This document shows positions 52,823 through 61,605 of a stretch of DNA of 64,000 bases, in pieces (positions within the stretch are counted from its first letter, which is position 1; the number at the start of each line of letters is the position of its first letter). The position numbers were made by a program, and so were the translations under genes. Under the pieces are notes generated by a model that saw only the letters and a program-made list of their open reading frames with translations, did no database searches and was not told the DNA's origin. Source of the DNA: Ramlibacter albus (lineage in GTDB: Bacteria; Pseudomonadota; Gammaproteobacteria; Burkholderiales; Burkholderiaceae_C); NCBI RefSeq assembly GCF_014297445.1, contig NZ_JACORU010000001.1, positions 186,001 to 250,000 of the forward strand. Reading direction: 5' to 3'.

Positions 52823-53812
52823 ATGAAGTTGTTGTTTCAAGTTCTCACACTGCTGTCGTCCCTTTGCTGCGCACCGCAGCTCCTCGCGCAGGACGCGGGC
52901 GGCTACCCGAACCGCCCTATCCACATCGTCGTGCCGTTCTCGACAGGCGGCCCTGGGGACGTGCTCGCGCGCGTCATTGCGGAGCGGCTTCGCTCCGCGT
53001 GGAAGCAACCGGTGATCATCGACTACCGTCCAGGCGCCGCAACTCAAATCGGGACAGCCGCCGTCGCGAAGGCAGCACCTGACGGCTATACGATGGGCAT
53101 CGTCACCATGGCCCATGTGACCAATCCCTCCTGGTTCGAGGGCCAGCTGCCTTACGACGCAATTCGCGACCTGCGCGGCGTGACACAGATCGTCGATCTT
53201 CACATCGCAATCCTCGCCACGCCCAAGCTCGAGGCGAACAACCTGGCCGAACTGATTGCGCTTTCGAAGAAGAAGCCCGGAGAAATCACTTTCGCGACCG
53301 TGCCGGGGACCGGAGGGCACCTCGCGGGGGAGTTCCTCAACACGCTGACGGGCGCATCGTTGAGATTCGTGCCCTACAAGGGCGCGCAAGATGTCAAGAA
53401 CGATCTCATCCCGGGCCGAATCGACCTTTCGTTCGATCCGCTCACTGCTGCAGACATGCAGCTGGTTCAGGCCAAGCGACTCAAGGTGCTTGCTTTGGCG
53501 GGGAGCGGCCGCTCCAAGCTGGCGCCTGACTATCCCTTGGCCTCGGAAACGGTACCGTCGTTCGTTGCGAGTGGAATGATGGGCTTGGTGGTCCCCAAAG
53601 CGACGCCAACCGATATCGTTCAGCGCATCTACCGCGAACTCAACAAGGCAATGCAGTCCGGAGATTTGCGAGAGGCCATCATGCAGCTCTTCATGGAGCC
53701 GAAGCTTTCCTCGCCGGAAGAGTTCGACGCGCTGATCGCATCGGAGACTTCCAAGTGGACCGGGGTTGTCCGCAAGATCCGGGCAGGTTCGCCCGACGCG
53801 TCTCGAAAGTAA
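52823..53812 (+). CDS. Bug/TctC-type binding protein
   Basis: A 329-residue periplasmic binding protein. A Sec signal (LLFQVLTLLSSLCCAPQLLA) precedes GYPNRPIHIVVPFSTGG. IIDYRPGAAT and KAAPDGYTMGI are the family motifs. GCGGAGAAATTCC precedes the ATG. It sits 42 bp after the beta gene and 27 bp before the last CoA ligase of operon C. Confidence 0.9.
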   Translation: MKLLFQVLTLLSSLCCAPQLLAQDAGGYPNRPIHIVVPFSTGGPGDVLARVIAERLRSAWKQPVIIDYRPGAATQIGTAAVAKAAPDGYTMGIVTMAHVTNPSWFEGQLPYDAIRDLRGVTQIVDLHIAILATPKLEANNLAELIALSKKKPGEITFATVPGTGGHLAGEFLNTLTGASLRFVPYKGAQDVKNDLIPGRIDLSFDPLTAADMQLVQAKRLKVLALAGSGRSKLAPDYPLASETVPSFVASGMMGLVVPKATPTDIVQRIYRELNKAMQSGDLREAIMQLFMEPKLSSPEEFDALIASETSKWTGVVRKIRAGSPDASRK

Positions 53813-53839
53813 AGGCTACCCCGCAGTCTTGAGACAACG

Positions 53840-55432
53840 ATGCTCATGCTTCCCCGCGATCTGATCCGGAATTGCGCGGCCGCCTACCCTTGCAAGGCTG
53901 CCTATCACTGCGGCAACATTTCCCGCACGTGGCAAGAGATGGACGCTCGATCCGACAAGCTCGCTGCAGGGCTGCAATCAATGGGTGTTGCGAAAGGCGA
54001 TGCAGTCGCCATCCTCAGCCATGAATGCGTTGAGATTTACGAGCACTTTATGGCATGCATGAAGATCGGCGCTGTTCGTGTCGGGGTCAACTGGCGTTAT
54101 CCGCCCGCCGAGCTCTCGCACGTGCTGCATGACAGCGGCGCTCGCGTCCTGCTCGTTCAGGCCTCTTGCGTTCACCTCCTCGGGCCGCTGCGCCACGAGC
54201 TCGAGTCGGCGGACATCCGTCTCGTCGGGTATGCAGGCGCGCACGGACTGGCCTGCGACTACGATGCCTTGGTCAACCAGGACGTGGCGCCGACCCTGCC
54301 AGCGCTCGACGCTGACGATCCCTTGCTCTTTACCTACACTTCTGGCACCACAGGCAAGCCGAAGGGCGTGGTGATCACGAACGGCTCCGTGTCCAACACA
54401 ATTTTCCAGTCCATCGTCGGCCGTGGCCTGCGGACGGACGACGTGTTCTACATGGCCGGCCAATCGTCCTGGATGACGGTGATCATGCTCGTCCTGGGCC
54501 TGGGAAATGGCATGACCCATGTCATTCCCGACGGCGACTTCGACGTGGCGTCCTACTTGCTTGACGTCGAGCGGTTTCGTGTGACGGCGGCGTCACTCGT
54601 TCCCACGATGATGCGCAGGGCGATCCAGGAACAGCGTGCAAACCCGCGAGACACTTCGTCTCTGCGCGTCATTTCGTATGGGTCGGCGCCCGCCACACCC
54701 GGCCTGATCCGCGACGCTTACGAAACCTTCGGCTGCGAAATGCTGCAGGCCTACGGCATGACAGAGGCGGGATGGGTCACGCATCTCACTGAAGCGGATC
54801 ACCGGTATGCACTGGCACACGAGCCGGAACTGCTGGGCTCCGCGGGCCGCGTCGGCGTCACTTATGAACTGACTGTTCGCGACGAGCAGGGCAACGTCGT
54901 TCCCGCCGGCCAGCGCGGCGAGATCTGGATTCGGGGACAAGGGGTCATGAAAGGCTACTTGAATCTTCCCACGCAGACGGCAGAGGTTATGCGGGGCGAC
55001 TGGCTTTGTACGAACGATATCGGACGGGTGGACAGTCGGGGCTATCTGTACCTGCTGGACCGAAAGAAGTTCTTGATCATCACCGGAGCGGTCAACGTCT
55101 TTCCCGCCATGGTCGAAGCGGTCCTTTCACAGCATCCAGCCGTGGCCGATGTCGCTGTATTCGGCGTGCCCCATCCCGAGTGGGGCGAAGCGGTTGTCGC
55201 CGTTGTGCAGCGGCGTCTGGAGGAACCCGCTGCGGCCGATGCGACGGACCTGCTCGCGTTCTGCCAGCAGAGACTGAGCAAGCCAGAATGTCCCAAGGCC
55301 TTTGTTTTCATGCCTGAAATTCCGAAGGCAAGCACCGGCAAGACAAACAAGCTGCTTCTCAAGCAGCAGGTCCTCGCGAAACCCGAGCAGTTTCCGTGGG
55401 TGATTTCTGAAACACGATGGCGCGAGGGGTAA
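53840..55432 (+). CDS. Acyl-CoA synthetase (AMP-forming), IpfF-like
   Basis: A 530-residue ANL-superfamily ligase. The P-loop is YTSGTTGKPKG, motif A5 is YGMTEAGW and the C-terminal Lys is in PKASTGKTNK. It closes operon C and converges with the FAD hydroxylase gene 10 bp later. The N-terminal pattern (TWQEMDARSDKLA, YEHFMACMKIGAVRVGVNWR) is shared with the four other ligases, so the five are paralogues. Confidence 0.88.
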   Translation: MLMLPRDLIRNCAAAYPCKAAYHCGNISRTWQEMDARSDKLAAGLQSMGVAKGDAVAILSHECVEIYEHFMACMKIGAVRVGVNWRYPPAELSHVLHDSGARVLLVQASCVHLLGPLRHELESADIRLVGYAGAHGLACDYDALVNQDVAPTLPALDADDPLLFTYTSGTTGKPKGVVITNGSVSNTIFQSIVGRGLRTDDVFYMAGQSSWMTVIMLVLGLGNGMTHVIPDGDFDVASYLLDVERFRVTAASLVPTMMRRAIQEQRANPRDTSSLRVISYGSAPATPGLIRDAYETFGCEMLQAYGMTEAGWVTHLTEADHRYALAHEPELLGSAGRVGVTYELTVRDEQGNVVPAGQRGEIWIRGQGVMKGYLNLPTQTAEVMRGDWLCTNDIGRVDSRGYLYLLDRKKFLIITGAVNVFPAMVEAVLSQHPAVADVAVFGVPHPEWGEAVVAVVQRRLEEPAAADATDLLAFCQQRLSKPECPKAFVFMPEIPKASTGKTNKLLLKQQVLAKPEQFPWVISETRWREG

Positions 55433-55440
55433 CCCGCGCG
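55420..55440. terminator. Possible hairpin between convergent genes
   Basis: GCGCG (55420-55424) and CGCGC in 55436-55440 with inner GGG/CCC can form a GC-rich hairpin with one bulged A, across the 10-bp gap between the convergent CoA ligase and FAD hydroxylase genes. No T-run is seen. Confidence 0.35.
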
Positions 55441-55442
55441 AC

Positions 55443-57092
55443 TCAACGCATGATCATTCCCACCGACTGCTCAAGAATGCGTCTAGCGGCGTCTGCGCCC
55501 GCGCAGTTTCCGCTCCAGGCCACGAAGTGGTCCGGCCGTACGAGCATCAGGCGAGACTCGAAGCGGCTCGCCTCCCCCTCTGCCGATACCGGGACCACGC
55601 GCAGCGGCACGCGCATCGCCTGAGCCTGGATCCCAAACGCATCGAGTTCCTCATTCTCTGCGCCGAAGCCGAAGAGAGTGAAGGCTTCTCCGAGACTCTC
55701 GAATGCGTTCTTGCCCGAAGACAGCGCCGCCGGCGCCATGTGGTGTCCGGGCCGAGCCTTGAAGGCGTGGCTTCCCACCGCACTGCCCCCGGCATTCCTC
55801 TCCGCGCCGCAGACGATCATCGAACCCTCGTAGTTCGGCTCGAACGCGTTCACCTCGTCGGATGCGCCTGACGCCCGGTCCGACCACGCTCTCTCGAATG
55901 CGTCTCGGTCCTTTTTCGGGTCGAACCGCCTCAGAAACTTGCGGTCCTCTTCGATCGATTTCGCAATGAAGTCACGGGCCGTCGATTCAAACACTGCCCT
56001 GCGCTCTTGTTCATAAGAGTCCAGCAGGTGCGGGCCCGCCCAACCTTGCAAATCGGCTGCGATCTTCCACCCGAGGTTTCGCGCGTCTTCCAAACCCGTA
56101 TTGACGCCATAACCGCCATAAGGAGGATGGCTGTGCGCCGCGTCGCCTGCAATGAATACCCGGCCGTTGCGGTACCTATCGGCCAGCGCGAACCTCAAAT
56201 CCCAGAAACCGATGTGCCGGAATTCGACATCGAACGGTGCCCCTACTGCATCGATCAGGTATTGCCGGAAATCGAAGTTGTCGCTCGTTGTACCCGCGGG
56301 AACCGGAGCGTGGAAGAACCAGGTGCTGCCGAGGTCCACTCGGCCGAAGAATTTCCAATAGCCCTCGAGCTCGGGTTGCAGCACGTTGTAGTAGGACTTG
56401 CCGGGATATCGCGCCAGCAGATCGTGCAGGCCGGTCGAGCGGAAGACGAGCAGCACCATGGTCCGGTCGTGATCGGAGAGCGTCTGCGAGATCCCGCCGA
56501 GCTGTCGAATCACGGATCGGCTGCCGTCGCAGCCGACTACATACTTGGCGCGCAACGTGCGCCTCTCCCCGTCGCCTCTCGCGACGACGTCGACTTCGAC
56601 ACCGTCATTGCCCTGACGGACCGCATCGGCGCTCCAGCCGTACATCGTCTTCGCACTCTCAAGCTGTGCGAGACGTTTTCGCAATGCCGCCTCGGTCGCA
56701 TACTGGGGCAGCCGCTCGTTCCGGCAGAAGTAGTACTGTTGGACACGCTCCCGCTGAAGCCAGTCGTAAGAGTACTCACCCAGTAGAGTTCCATAAGCCG
56801 TCAAACCGCCGATTCCATATTCGGGCGGAATCGTCCGTGCCTGCCGCACTTGCTCTTCGACTCCCCAGAAGTGGAAGTGCTCCATCGTCCGCTGCGTGAG
56901 GTTCTGGCCCTTGGGGATCGGTTGAGGCATTTCGTAGCGCTCAACGAGGATGCAGCGCACGCCGCGCTGGGCCAGTTCGATGGCCAAGCCGGTTCCCACG
57001 GGCCCGCCCCCCACCAGGACGACGTCGGTATCGAAGGGCTTCGGTGTCAGCCGGCGGCCTCGTTCGGACGCGCGTTGTGCTTTCGGTTCCAT
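55443..57092 (-). CDS. FAD-dependent aromatic hydroxylase (MhpA/phenol-hydroxylase-like)
   Basis: A 549-residue class A flavoprotein monooxygenase. The N-terminal dinucleotide fold VVLVGGGPVGTGLAIELAQR, the GCDGSRSVIR motif and the FAD-ribityl motif GRVFIAGDAAHSHPPYGG are present. Such enzymes hydroxylate phenolic acids with NAD(P)H and O2. The ATG forming TGATG with the aldehyde dehydrogenase stop is used as start. The C-terminal part is a thioredoxin-like domain common in this group. It follows the aldehyde dehydrogenase, so it may hydroxylate the acid made from an aromatic aldehyde. Confidence 0.87.
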   Translation of the reverse strand: MEPKAQRASERGRRLTPKPFDTDVVLVGGGPVGTGLAIELAQRGVRCILVERYEMPQPIPKGQNLTQRTMEHFHFWGVEEQVRQARTIPPEYGIGGLTAYGTLLGEYSYDWLQRERVQQYYFCRNERLPQYATEAALRKRLAQLESAKTMYGWSADAVRQGNDGVEVDVVARGDGERRTLRAKYVVGCDGSRSVIRQLGGISQTLSDHDRTMVLLVFRSTGLHDLLARYPGKSYYNVLQPELEGYWKFFGRVDLGSTWFFHAPVPAGTTSDNFDFRQYLIDAVGAPFDVEFRHIGFWDLRFALADRYRNGRVFIAGDAAHSHPPYGGYGVNTGLEDARNLGWKIAADLQGWAGPHLLDSYEQERRAVFESTARDFIAKSIEEDRKFLRRFDPKKDRDAFERAWSDRASGASDEVNAFEPNYEGSMIVCGAERNAGGSAVGSHAFKARPGHHMAPAALSSGKNAFESLGEAFTLFGFGAENEELDAFGIQAQAMRVPLRVVPVSAEGEASRFESRLMLVRPDHFVAWSGNCAGADAARRILEQSVGMIMR

Positions 57093-58540
57093 CAAACCTG
57101 GTCTTCGTAGTAGATGTGCTTGGTCTGCATGAAATCGTTCATGGCCTCCAGCCCGTGCAGGCGTCCCAGCCCGCTCTCGCGATAGCCCCCTGTCTCCGCC
57201 TCGGCCATCAGCTTGTTGTAACTGTTGATCCAGACCGTGCCGGTCGCCAACCGCGCGGCCACGCGCTGCGCGCGCGCCCGATCGCCGCTCCAGACGCTCG
57301 CCGCGAGCCCGTAACGAGTGGCGTTCGACTTCTCGATCGCCTCGTCCTCGTCTGAGAACGTCTCGAAGACCAGCAAGGGCCCGAAGACCTCTTCCTGGAT
57401 CAACGCCGAACCGGTGTCTTTCACTTCGACCAGCGTAGGGGTCAGGAATGCCCCGCCAGGCATGCCGGCAAGCGGCGCGCCCCTGAGCAGCATCTGCGCC
57501 TCATCGGCCGCCTGCTCGATGATTCCGGCGACGCGGTCGCGGCTGCGGACGTCGATCAAGGGGCCCATCTGGGACGCGGGATCCGCGCCGGCACCCACCC
57601 GGACGGACCCGAGGGCAGCCTTGAACGCCTGCCGCATCTCGGCCGCGATCGATTCATGAACCAGCACGCGCGTCGCCGCTGTGCACATTTGTCCCGCCAT
57701 CACGGTAGACGCTGCAGTCAGGATCGACACCGCTCTCGCCAAATCCGCGTCACCGAAAATGATCGAGGGCGACTTGCCGCCGAGCTCGAGCGACAGCCGC
57801 TTCATGGTGCCGGAAGCCGCCGCCATGATCTTCTTGCCGATCGCATTGGATCCGGTGAAGCTGATGCCGTCGACGGCCGGAGACTGAACCAGCAGTTCGG
57901 CGCCGTCCGAACCTGTTTCGGTGAACACGTTCACCACTCCGCGAGGCAACCCGGCGCTCTCGAGACAGGCAAGGACCTGCGACGTCACAGGCGACGTTTG
58001 CGGCGCGGCCTTGATGACGACCGTACAGCCGGCGGCGAGCGCGGGGGCCAGCGACCGCGCCAGCAGCGCGATTGGTGCATTCCACGGAAGAATGATGGCG
58101 CAGACGCCCAGGGCCTCGCGCGCAAGGTGCGAATAACAGCCGGGTTCGGTTTCGACGATCCGCCCAAACAGGTTGCGGGCAATACCCGCGTAATACCTGA
58201 GCTCCGAGATGGCAGCTCCCATCTCGCCGGCCGACTCCCGCAGGAGTTTGCCGTTGACGAGCGTCAGCAACTTCTCAATCTCTTGCTTTCGTGCGGCGAG
58301 GCAGTTCGCAAAGTCGAGAAGAACCTGCGCGCGCACCCGAGGTGCACGGGCCCAGTCCGTGCTGTCGAAGGCTCGTCGCGCCGCCGAGATGGCCGCTTCG
58401 ACGTGCTGCCTTGCCGCAGGGGCGAAGGTCGCCGCCCTTTCGCCACTCGAAGGGTCGATGCACTCGCCGCAGGAAGAGGATGCCGGGCTCTCGCCGGTCC
58501 ACTCGCCGTCGATCCAGAGGTACGCGTGGGGGTTCATCAT
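57092..58540 (-). CDS. NAD(P)-dependent aldehyde dehydrogenase
   Basis: A 482-residue aldehyde dehydrogenase. The cofactor-loop segment AIILPWNAPIALLAR is atypical, with WNAP in place of WNFP. The general-base Glu is in LELGGKSPSII and the catalytic Cys in AGQMCTAATR, and EEVFGPLL is present. The second codon is also ATG, so the start may be 3 bases shorter. Being first in a two-gene operon with the FAD hydroxylase, it likely oxidises an aromatic or side-chain aldehyde. The promoter should lie in the 277-bp gap before the divergent tctC gene. Confidence 0.9.
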   Translation of the reverse strand: MMNPHAYLWIDGEWTGESPASSSCGECIDPSSGERAATFAPAARQHVEAAISAARRAFDSTDWARAPRVRAQVLLDFANCLAARKQEIEKLLTLVNGKLLRESAGEMGAAISELRYYAGIARNLFGRIVETEPGCYSHLAREALGVCAIILPWNAPIALLARSLAPALAAGCTVVIKAAPQTSPVTSQVLACLESAGLPRGVVNVFTETGSDGAELLVQSPAVDGISFTGSNAIGKKIMAAASGTMKRLSLELGGKSPSIIFGDADLARAVSILTAASTVMAGQMCTAATRVLVHESIAAEMRQAFKAALGSVRVGAGADPASQMGPLIDVRSRDRVAGIIEQAADEAQMLLRGAPLAGMPGGAFLTPTLVEVKDTGSALIQEEVFGPLLVFETFSDEDEAIEKSNATRYGLAASVWSGDRARAQRVAARLATGTVWINSYNKLMAEAETGGYRESGLGRLHGLEAMNDFMQTKHIYYEDQV

Positions 58541-58680
58541 GTTTTCTCGAAAGCGCCACGTTACGTCCCCGTGGCACCCAAGAACAGGAACGCGTCGTTA
58601 TGGTGGAATATCCGAGAGTTATGCACGGCAGCCTGAATCGGCGGATAACTTTCCGTCATACGCGAATAACTAATGACGCT

Positions 58681-58708
58681 TTGACGGATTTGCGTGGTTT
58701 TCTACGAT
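58681..58708 (+). promoter_or_regulatory. Possible promoter for the tctC-BenAB-like operon E
   Basis: TTGACG at 58681 and TACGAT at 58703 are spaced by 16 bases, in the 277-bp divergent gap between the aldehyde dehydrogenase and tctC genes. The flanks contain repeated ATAAC elements (58636-58675) that a LysR-type protein might recognise, but no clear T-N11-A palindrome was assigned. Confidence 0.35.
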
Positions 58709-58817
58709 GGCGCTGTCGCGAAACCGCGTTGGAACCCGGCCCTGCGTAAGTTGAGGAGGGGCGAGTCGTTGTCGCACCGACGCCGCAGTTTCTCAAGCAT
58801 GTTTTTAAGGAGACATC

Positions 58818-59789
58818 ATGGCTCTTTCCAGAAGGTCCTTGCTGCAAGTAACCAGCAGCGCCGCAGTGGTGGCATCCGCATTTCCTTTCAACGCATCGGC
58901 CCAGGACCGCACGATCCGGCTTGTCGTCAGCTATCCGGCAGGGGGCATCGCGGACATCGCCACTCGCCTCATCGGCAAGCGCCTGTCAGGCGCGACAGGT
59001 CAGCCGGTGATCGTGGACAACCGGGCGGGCGCCAGCGGTCGCGTGGCGACTCAATTCGTCAGGCGTGCTCCGCCCGACGGGTTGACGTTACTGATGACGA
59101 ATATCGCGACGATGGTGATCGGGCCGAGCGTATGGAAGTCACCTGGCTTCGATCCCGTCGCCGACTTCATTCCCGTGTCGCACGTGATCGAATACGAACT
59201 CGCCTATGCTGCGGCGCCCAATGCGCCGGTGAATAACCTCAAGGACTACATTTCATGGGTGCGGACAGATCCGAAGAACGCCTCCTTCGGTTCGCCCGCG
59301 GTCGGCGGCCTGGCGCACTTCCTGGGGTTGGAGTTCGCCCGCTCCATCAAGGTAGATTTGACGCACATTGGATACAAGGGCTCCGCGCCGCTAACCAATG
59401 ACCTCATGTCCAGCCAGGTTCCCGCGGGTATCGACACTCTGGATGCCCAGGTGCGCGCGCGCGGTGCCAAGATCCTCGCCACAGCCGGCGCGAGACGATC
59501 TCCCTACCTCCCCCAGGTTCCGACGTTCGCCGAGCTCGGATACCCCGATGTCAAGGGCGCCGGCTGGTTCGGCTTCTTCGCCCCGGCAAAAACTCCTGCA
59601 TCCCTTGTCCAGTCGCTGGCGAAGGAAATCGCCGAGGCAGCGAAAGACCCGGAAGTTGTCGAACGGCTCAAAGCCATCTTCTACACCCCGACAGGAACGA
59701 CTCCGGCCGAGTTCGAGCGCATCATCAAGGCCGACCGCGACAAGTGGGTTCCCCTCATCAAGGCTTCCGGCCTCGTGCTGGAGGAATAG
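58818..59789 (+). CDS. Bug/TctC-type binding protein
   Basis: A 323-residue periplasmic binding protein with a twin-arginine-like signal (LSRRSLLQVTSSAAVV) and mature start DRTIRLVVSYPAGG. IVDNRAGASG and RAPPDGLTLLMT are the ligand motifs. AAGGAGACATC before ATG is a strong ribosome-binding site. It is first in operon E, 2 bp before a BenA-like alpha gene, so an aromatic carboxylate ligand is plausible. Confidence 0.9.
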   Translation: MALSRRSLLQVTSSAAVVASAFPFNASAQDRTIRLVVSYPAGGIADIATRLIGKRLSGATGQPVIVDNRAGASGRVATQFVRRAPPDGLTLLMTNIATMVIGPSVWKSPGFDPVADFIPVSHVIEYELAYAAAPNAPVNNLKDYISWVRTDPKNASFGSPAVGGLAHFLGLEFARSIKVDLTHIGYKGSAPLTNDLMSSQVPAGIDTLDAQVRARGAKILATAGARRSPYLPQVPTFAELGYPDVKGAGWFGFFAPAKTPASLVQSLAKEIAEAAKDPEVVERLKAIFYTPTGTTPAEFERIIKADRDKWVPLIKASGLVLEE

Positions 59790-59791
59790 CC

Positions 59792-61105
59792 ATGCCTGGT
59801 AACGCCGCCGGTGAGATGCTCAGAGTCGATGCCGACGGCCTCGCGCGGCTCGACCGCAAGGTGTATACGGACCCTGCGATTTTCGAGCTGGAGATGGAGC
59901 GGCTGTGGCACCGCAACTGGCTCTACGTGGCCCACGAAAGCCAGTTACCGAACGCGCGCGACTACGTCACCGCGCACATCGGACGCCAGCCGGTCATCCT
60001 GATGCGGGATGAGGGGGGTCAGCTGCGCGGCTTCCTGAATGCTTGCTCGCACCGCGGGGCGCTCCTCTTGGCGGAGCCGTCTGGCACGGTGCGCAACATC
60101 GTGTGTCCGTACCACGCATGGAGCTTCAACACACGGGGCGAACTGCTCGGAATCACTGCCGAGAAGCTCGGCGCATATCCGCCGTCCCACCACAAGGAGG
60201 CTCTTGGCCTCCAGGCGGTTCCACGAGTCGAGGCCTACAAGGGCTTGATCTTTGCGTCGCTCGATCCGGATGTGATGCCACTCAGGGAACACCTCGGCGA
60301 TGCCGCGGTCGCCATCGACCTGCTGATGGACCAATCTCCCGCGGGCTGGGAGGTCCTGAAGGGTCGATCCACCTATACCTACGAGGGCAACTGGAAGCTC
60401 CAGGCGGAAAACGCGGTTGATGGTTATCACGCGCCTGTCGTGCATGGAAACTTCTCGGCCACGATCGACAACCGCAAGAAGTCCAATTCCGCAGGAGGCC
60501 AGGTTACCTCGATGGCCGTGCGCCACGATGCCGCGAAGATGGCCGGAGGCTACTTCGACTTCGGGCGCGGTCATGTGATGATCTGGCGCGACTGGGACAA
60601 CCCTGAAGACCGGTTCAACTACGACCAGTTGCCAGATTTCGAAGCGCGGATGGGGGCGACGCGCGCAAAGTGGGCGGTCGGGCGACTGCGCAACCTGCTT
60701 ATTTTCCCGAACCTCATGATCATGGACCAGATGAGCACGCAGCTGAGAACGTTGCGCCCCGTGACGGTCGACCACACGGAGGTGACCGGCCTTGCGATCG
60801 CGCCCAAGGGCGAGTCCGGCGCGGATCGCCGCAAGCGGCTGCGCTTCTATGAGGATTTTTTCAACCCGAGCGGCATGGCCACACCGGACGACCTCGAACT
60901 CTTCAACCGTTCGCAGCGTGCGTTCCATGCGCGCGCCGCAGCAAGCAGCGACCTCAGCCGGGGCGCCAGACATCAGGTCCAAGGAGCAAACTCCTTCGCA
61001 CGGGAGCTCGGCATCGAGCCTGTGTCCAGTGGGTCGTGGATTCACGACGAAGGAATCTACGTCGGAATGTACCGGGCGTGGGCCGGTTTCCTGCAGGAGG
61101 AATGA
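59792..61105 (+). CDS. BenA/AntA-like aromatic carboxylate 1,2-dioxygenase alpha subunit
   Basis: A 437-residue large subunit. The Rieske ligands are Cys85/His87 (CSHRGA) and Cys105/His108 (CPYHAW); the iron-site histidines are in ENAVDGYHAPVVH. YTDPAIFELEMERLWHRNWL, YVAHESQLP, GNWKLQAENA and RFYEDFFNPSGMATPDDLE place it with BenA/AntA/XylX. The ATG at 59792 follows GAGGAA. It is a paralogue of the alpha at 33593 and here has no SDR, ferredoxin or reductase gene behind it. Confidence 0.88.
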   Translation: MPGNAAGEMLRVDADGLARLDRKVYTDPAIFELEMERLWHRNWLYVAHESQLPNARDYVTAHIGRQPVILMRDEGGQLRGFLNACSHRGALLLAEPSGTVRNIVCPYHAWSFNTRGELLGITAEKLGAYPPSHHKEALGLQAVPRVEAYKGLIFASLDPDVMPLREHLGDAAVAIDLLMDQSPAGWEVLKGRSTYTYEGNWKLQAENAVDGYHAPVVHGNFSATIDNRKKSNSAGGQVTSMAVRHDAAKMAGGYFDFGRGHVMIWRDWDNPEDRFNYDQLPDFEARMGATRAKWAVGRLRNLLIFPNLMIMDQMSTQLRTLRPVTVDHTEVTGLAIAPKGESGADRRKRLRFYEDFFNPSGMATPDDLELFNRSQRAFHARAAASSDLSRGARHQVQGANSFARELGIEPVSSGSWIHDEGIYVGMYRAWAGFLQEE

Positions 61106-61596
61106 TGGCGGACCTGGAACAAGAAATCTCGCGCCTGCTGGTCCTGGAAGCGAAACTCGTCGACGAGCGGCGATGGGACGAGTGGCTCGCCCTGATGGCC
61201 TCCGATGTCGAGTATTGGGTTCCGGCATGGGACGGGTCGCGACCCACGAGCAACCCGGACAATGAACTGTCGCTGATCTATTACGACTCGCGCCAGGGCT
61301 TGGAAGACCGCGTCTTCCGCTTGCGGCTCGAACGCTCGCTGGCCTCGGAGCCGCAGCCCAGGACCTGCCATTTCGTGACCAATGTGCTGTGTGTCGCAAG
61401 CGCCGATGACACGGTCGCTTGTGAAGCGAACTGGCAGGTGAACAGCTGGCGCGACGGCAAGACAACAGTGTTCTGGGGTCGATATGAATACCTCATCGAA
61501 CGATCGAACTCGGCTGCGGGATGGGCCATCCGCAAGAAAAAAATCCTGCTGATGAATGACGTCATCCCGACCGTCCTCGACATCTACCTGCTGTAA
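61105..61596 (+). CDS. BenB/AntB-like dioxygenase beta subunit
   Basis: A 163-residue small subunit: LLVLEAKLVDERRWDEWLAL, NELSLIYYDSRQGLEDRVFR and the ending VLDIYLL are BenB-like. Two adjacent ATGs occur at 61102 and 61105; the second is spaced better from AGGAGG at 61095-61100. It ends operon E, converging with the LysR gene 9 bp later. Confidence 0.88.
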   Translation: MADLEQEISRLLVLEAKLVDERRWDEWLALMASDVEYWVPAWDGSRPTSNPDNELSLIYYDSRQGLEDRVFRLRLERSLASEPQPRTCHFVTNVLCVASADDTVACEANWQVNSWRDGKTTVFWGRYEYLIERSNSAAGWAIRKKKILLMNDVIPTVLDIYLL

Positions 61597-61605
61597 TGAG
61601 GCCCA

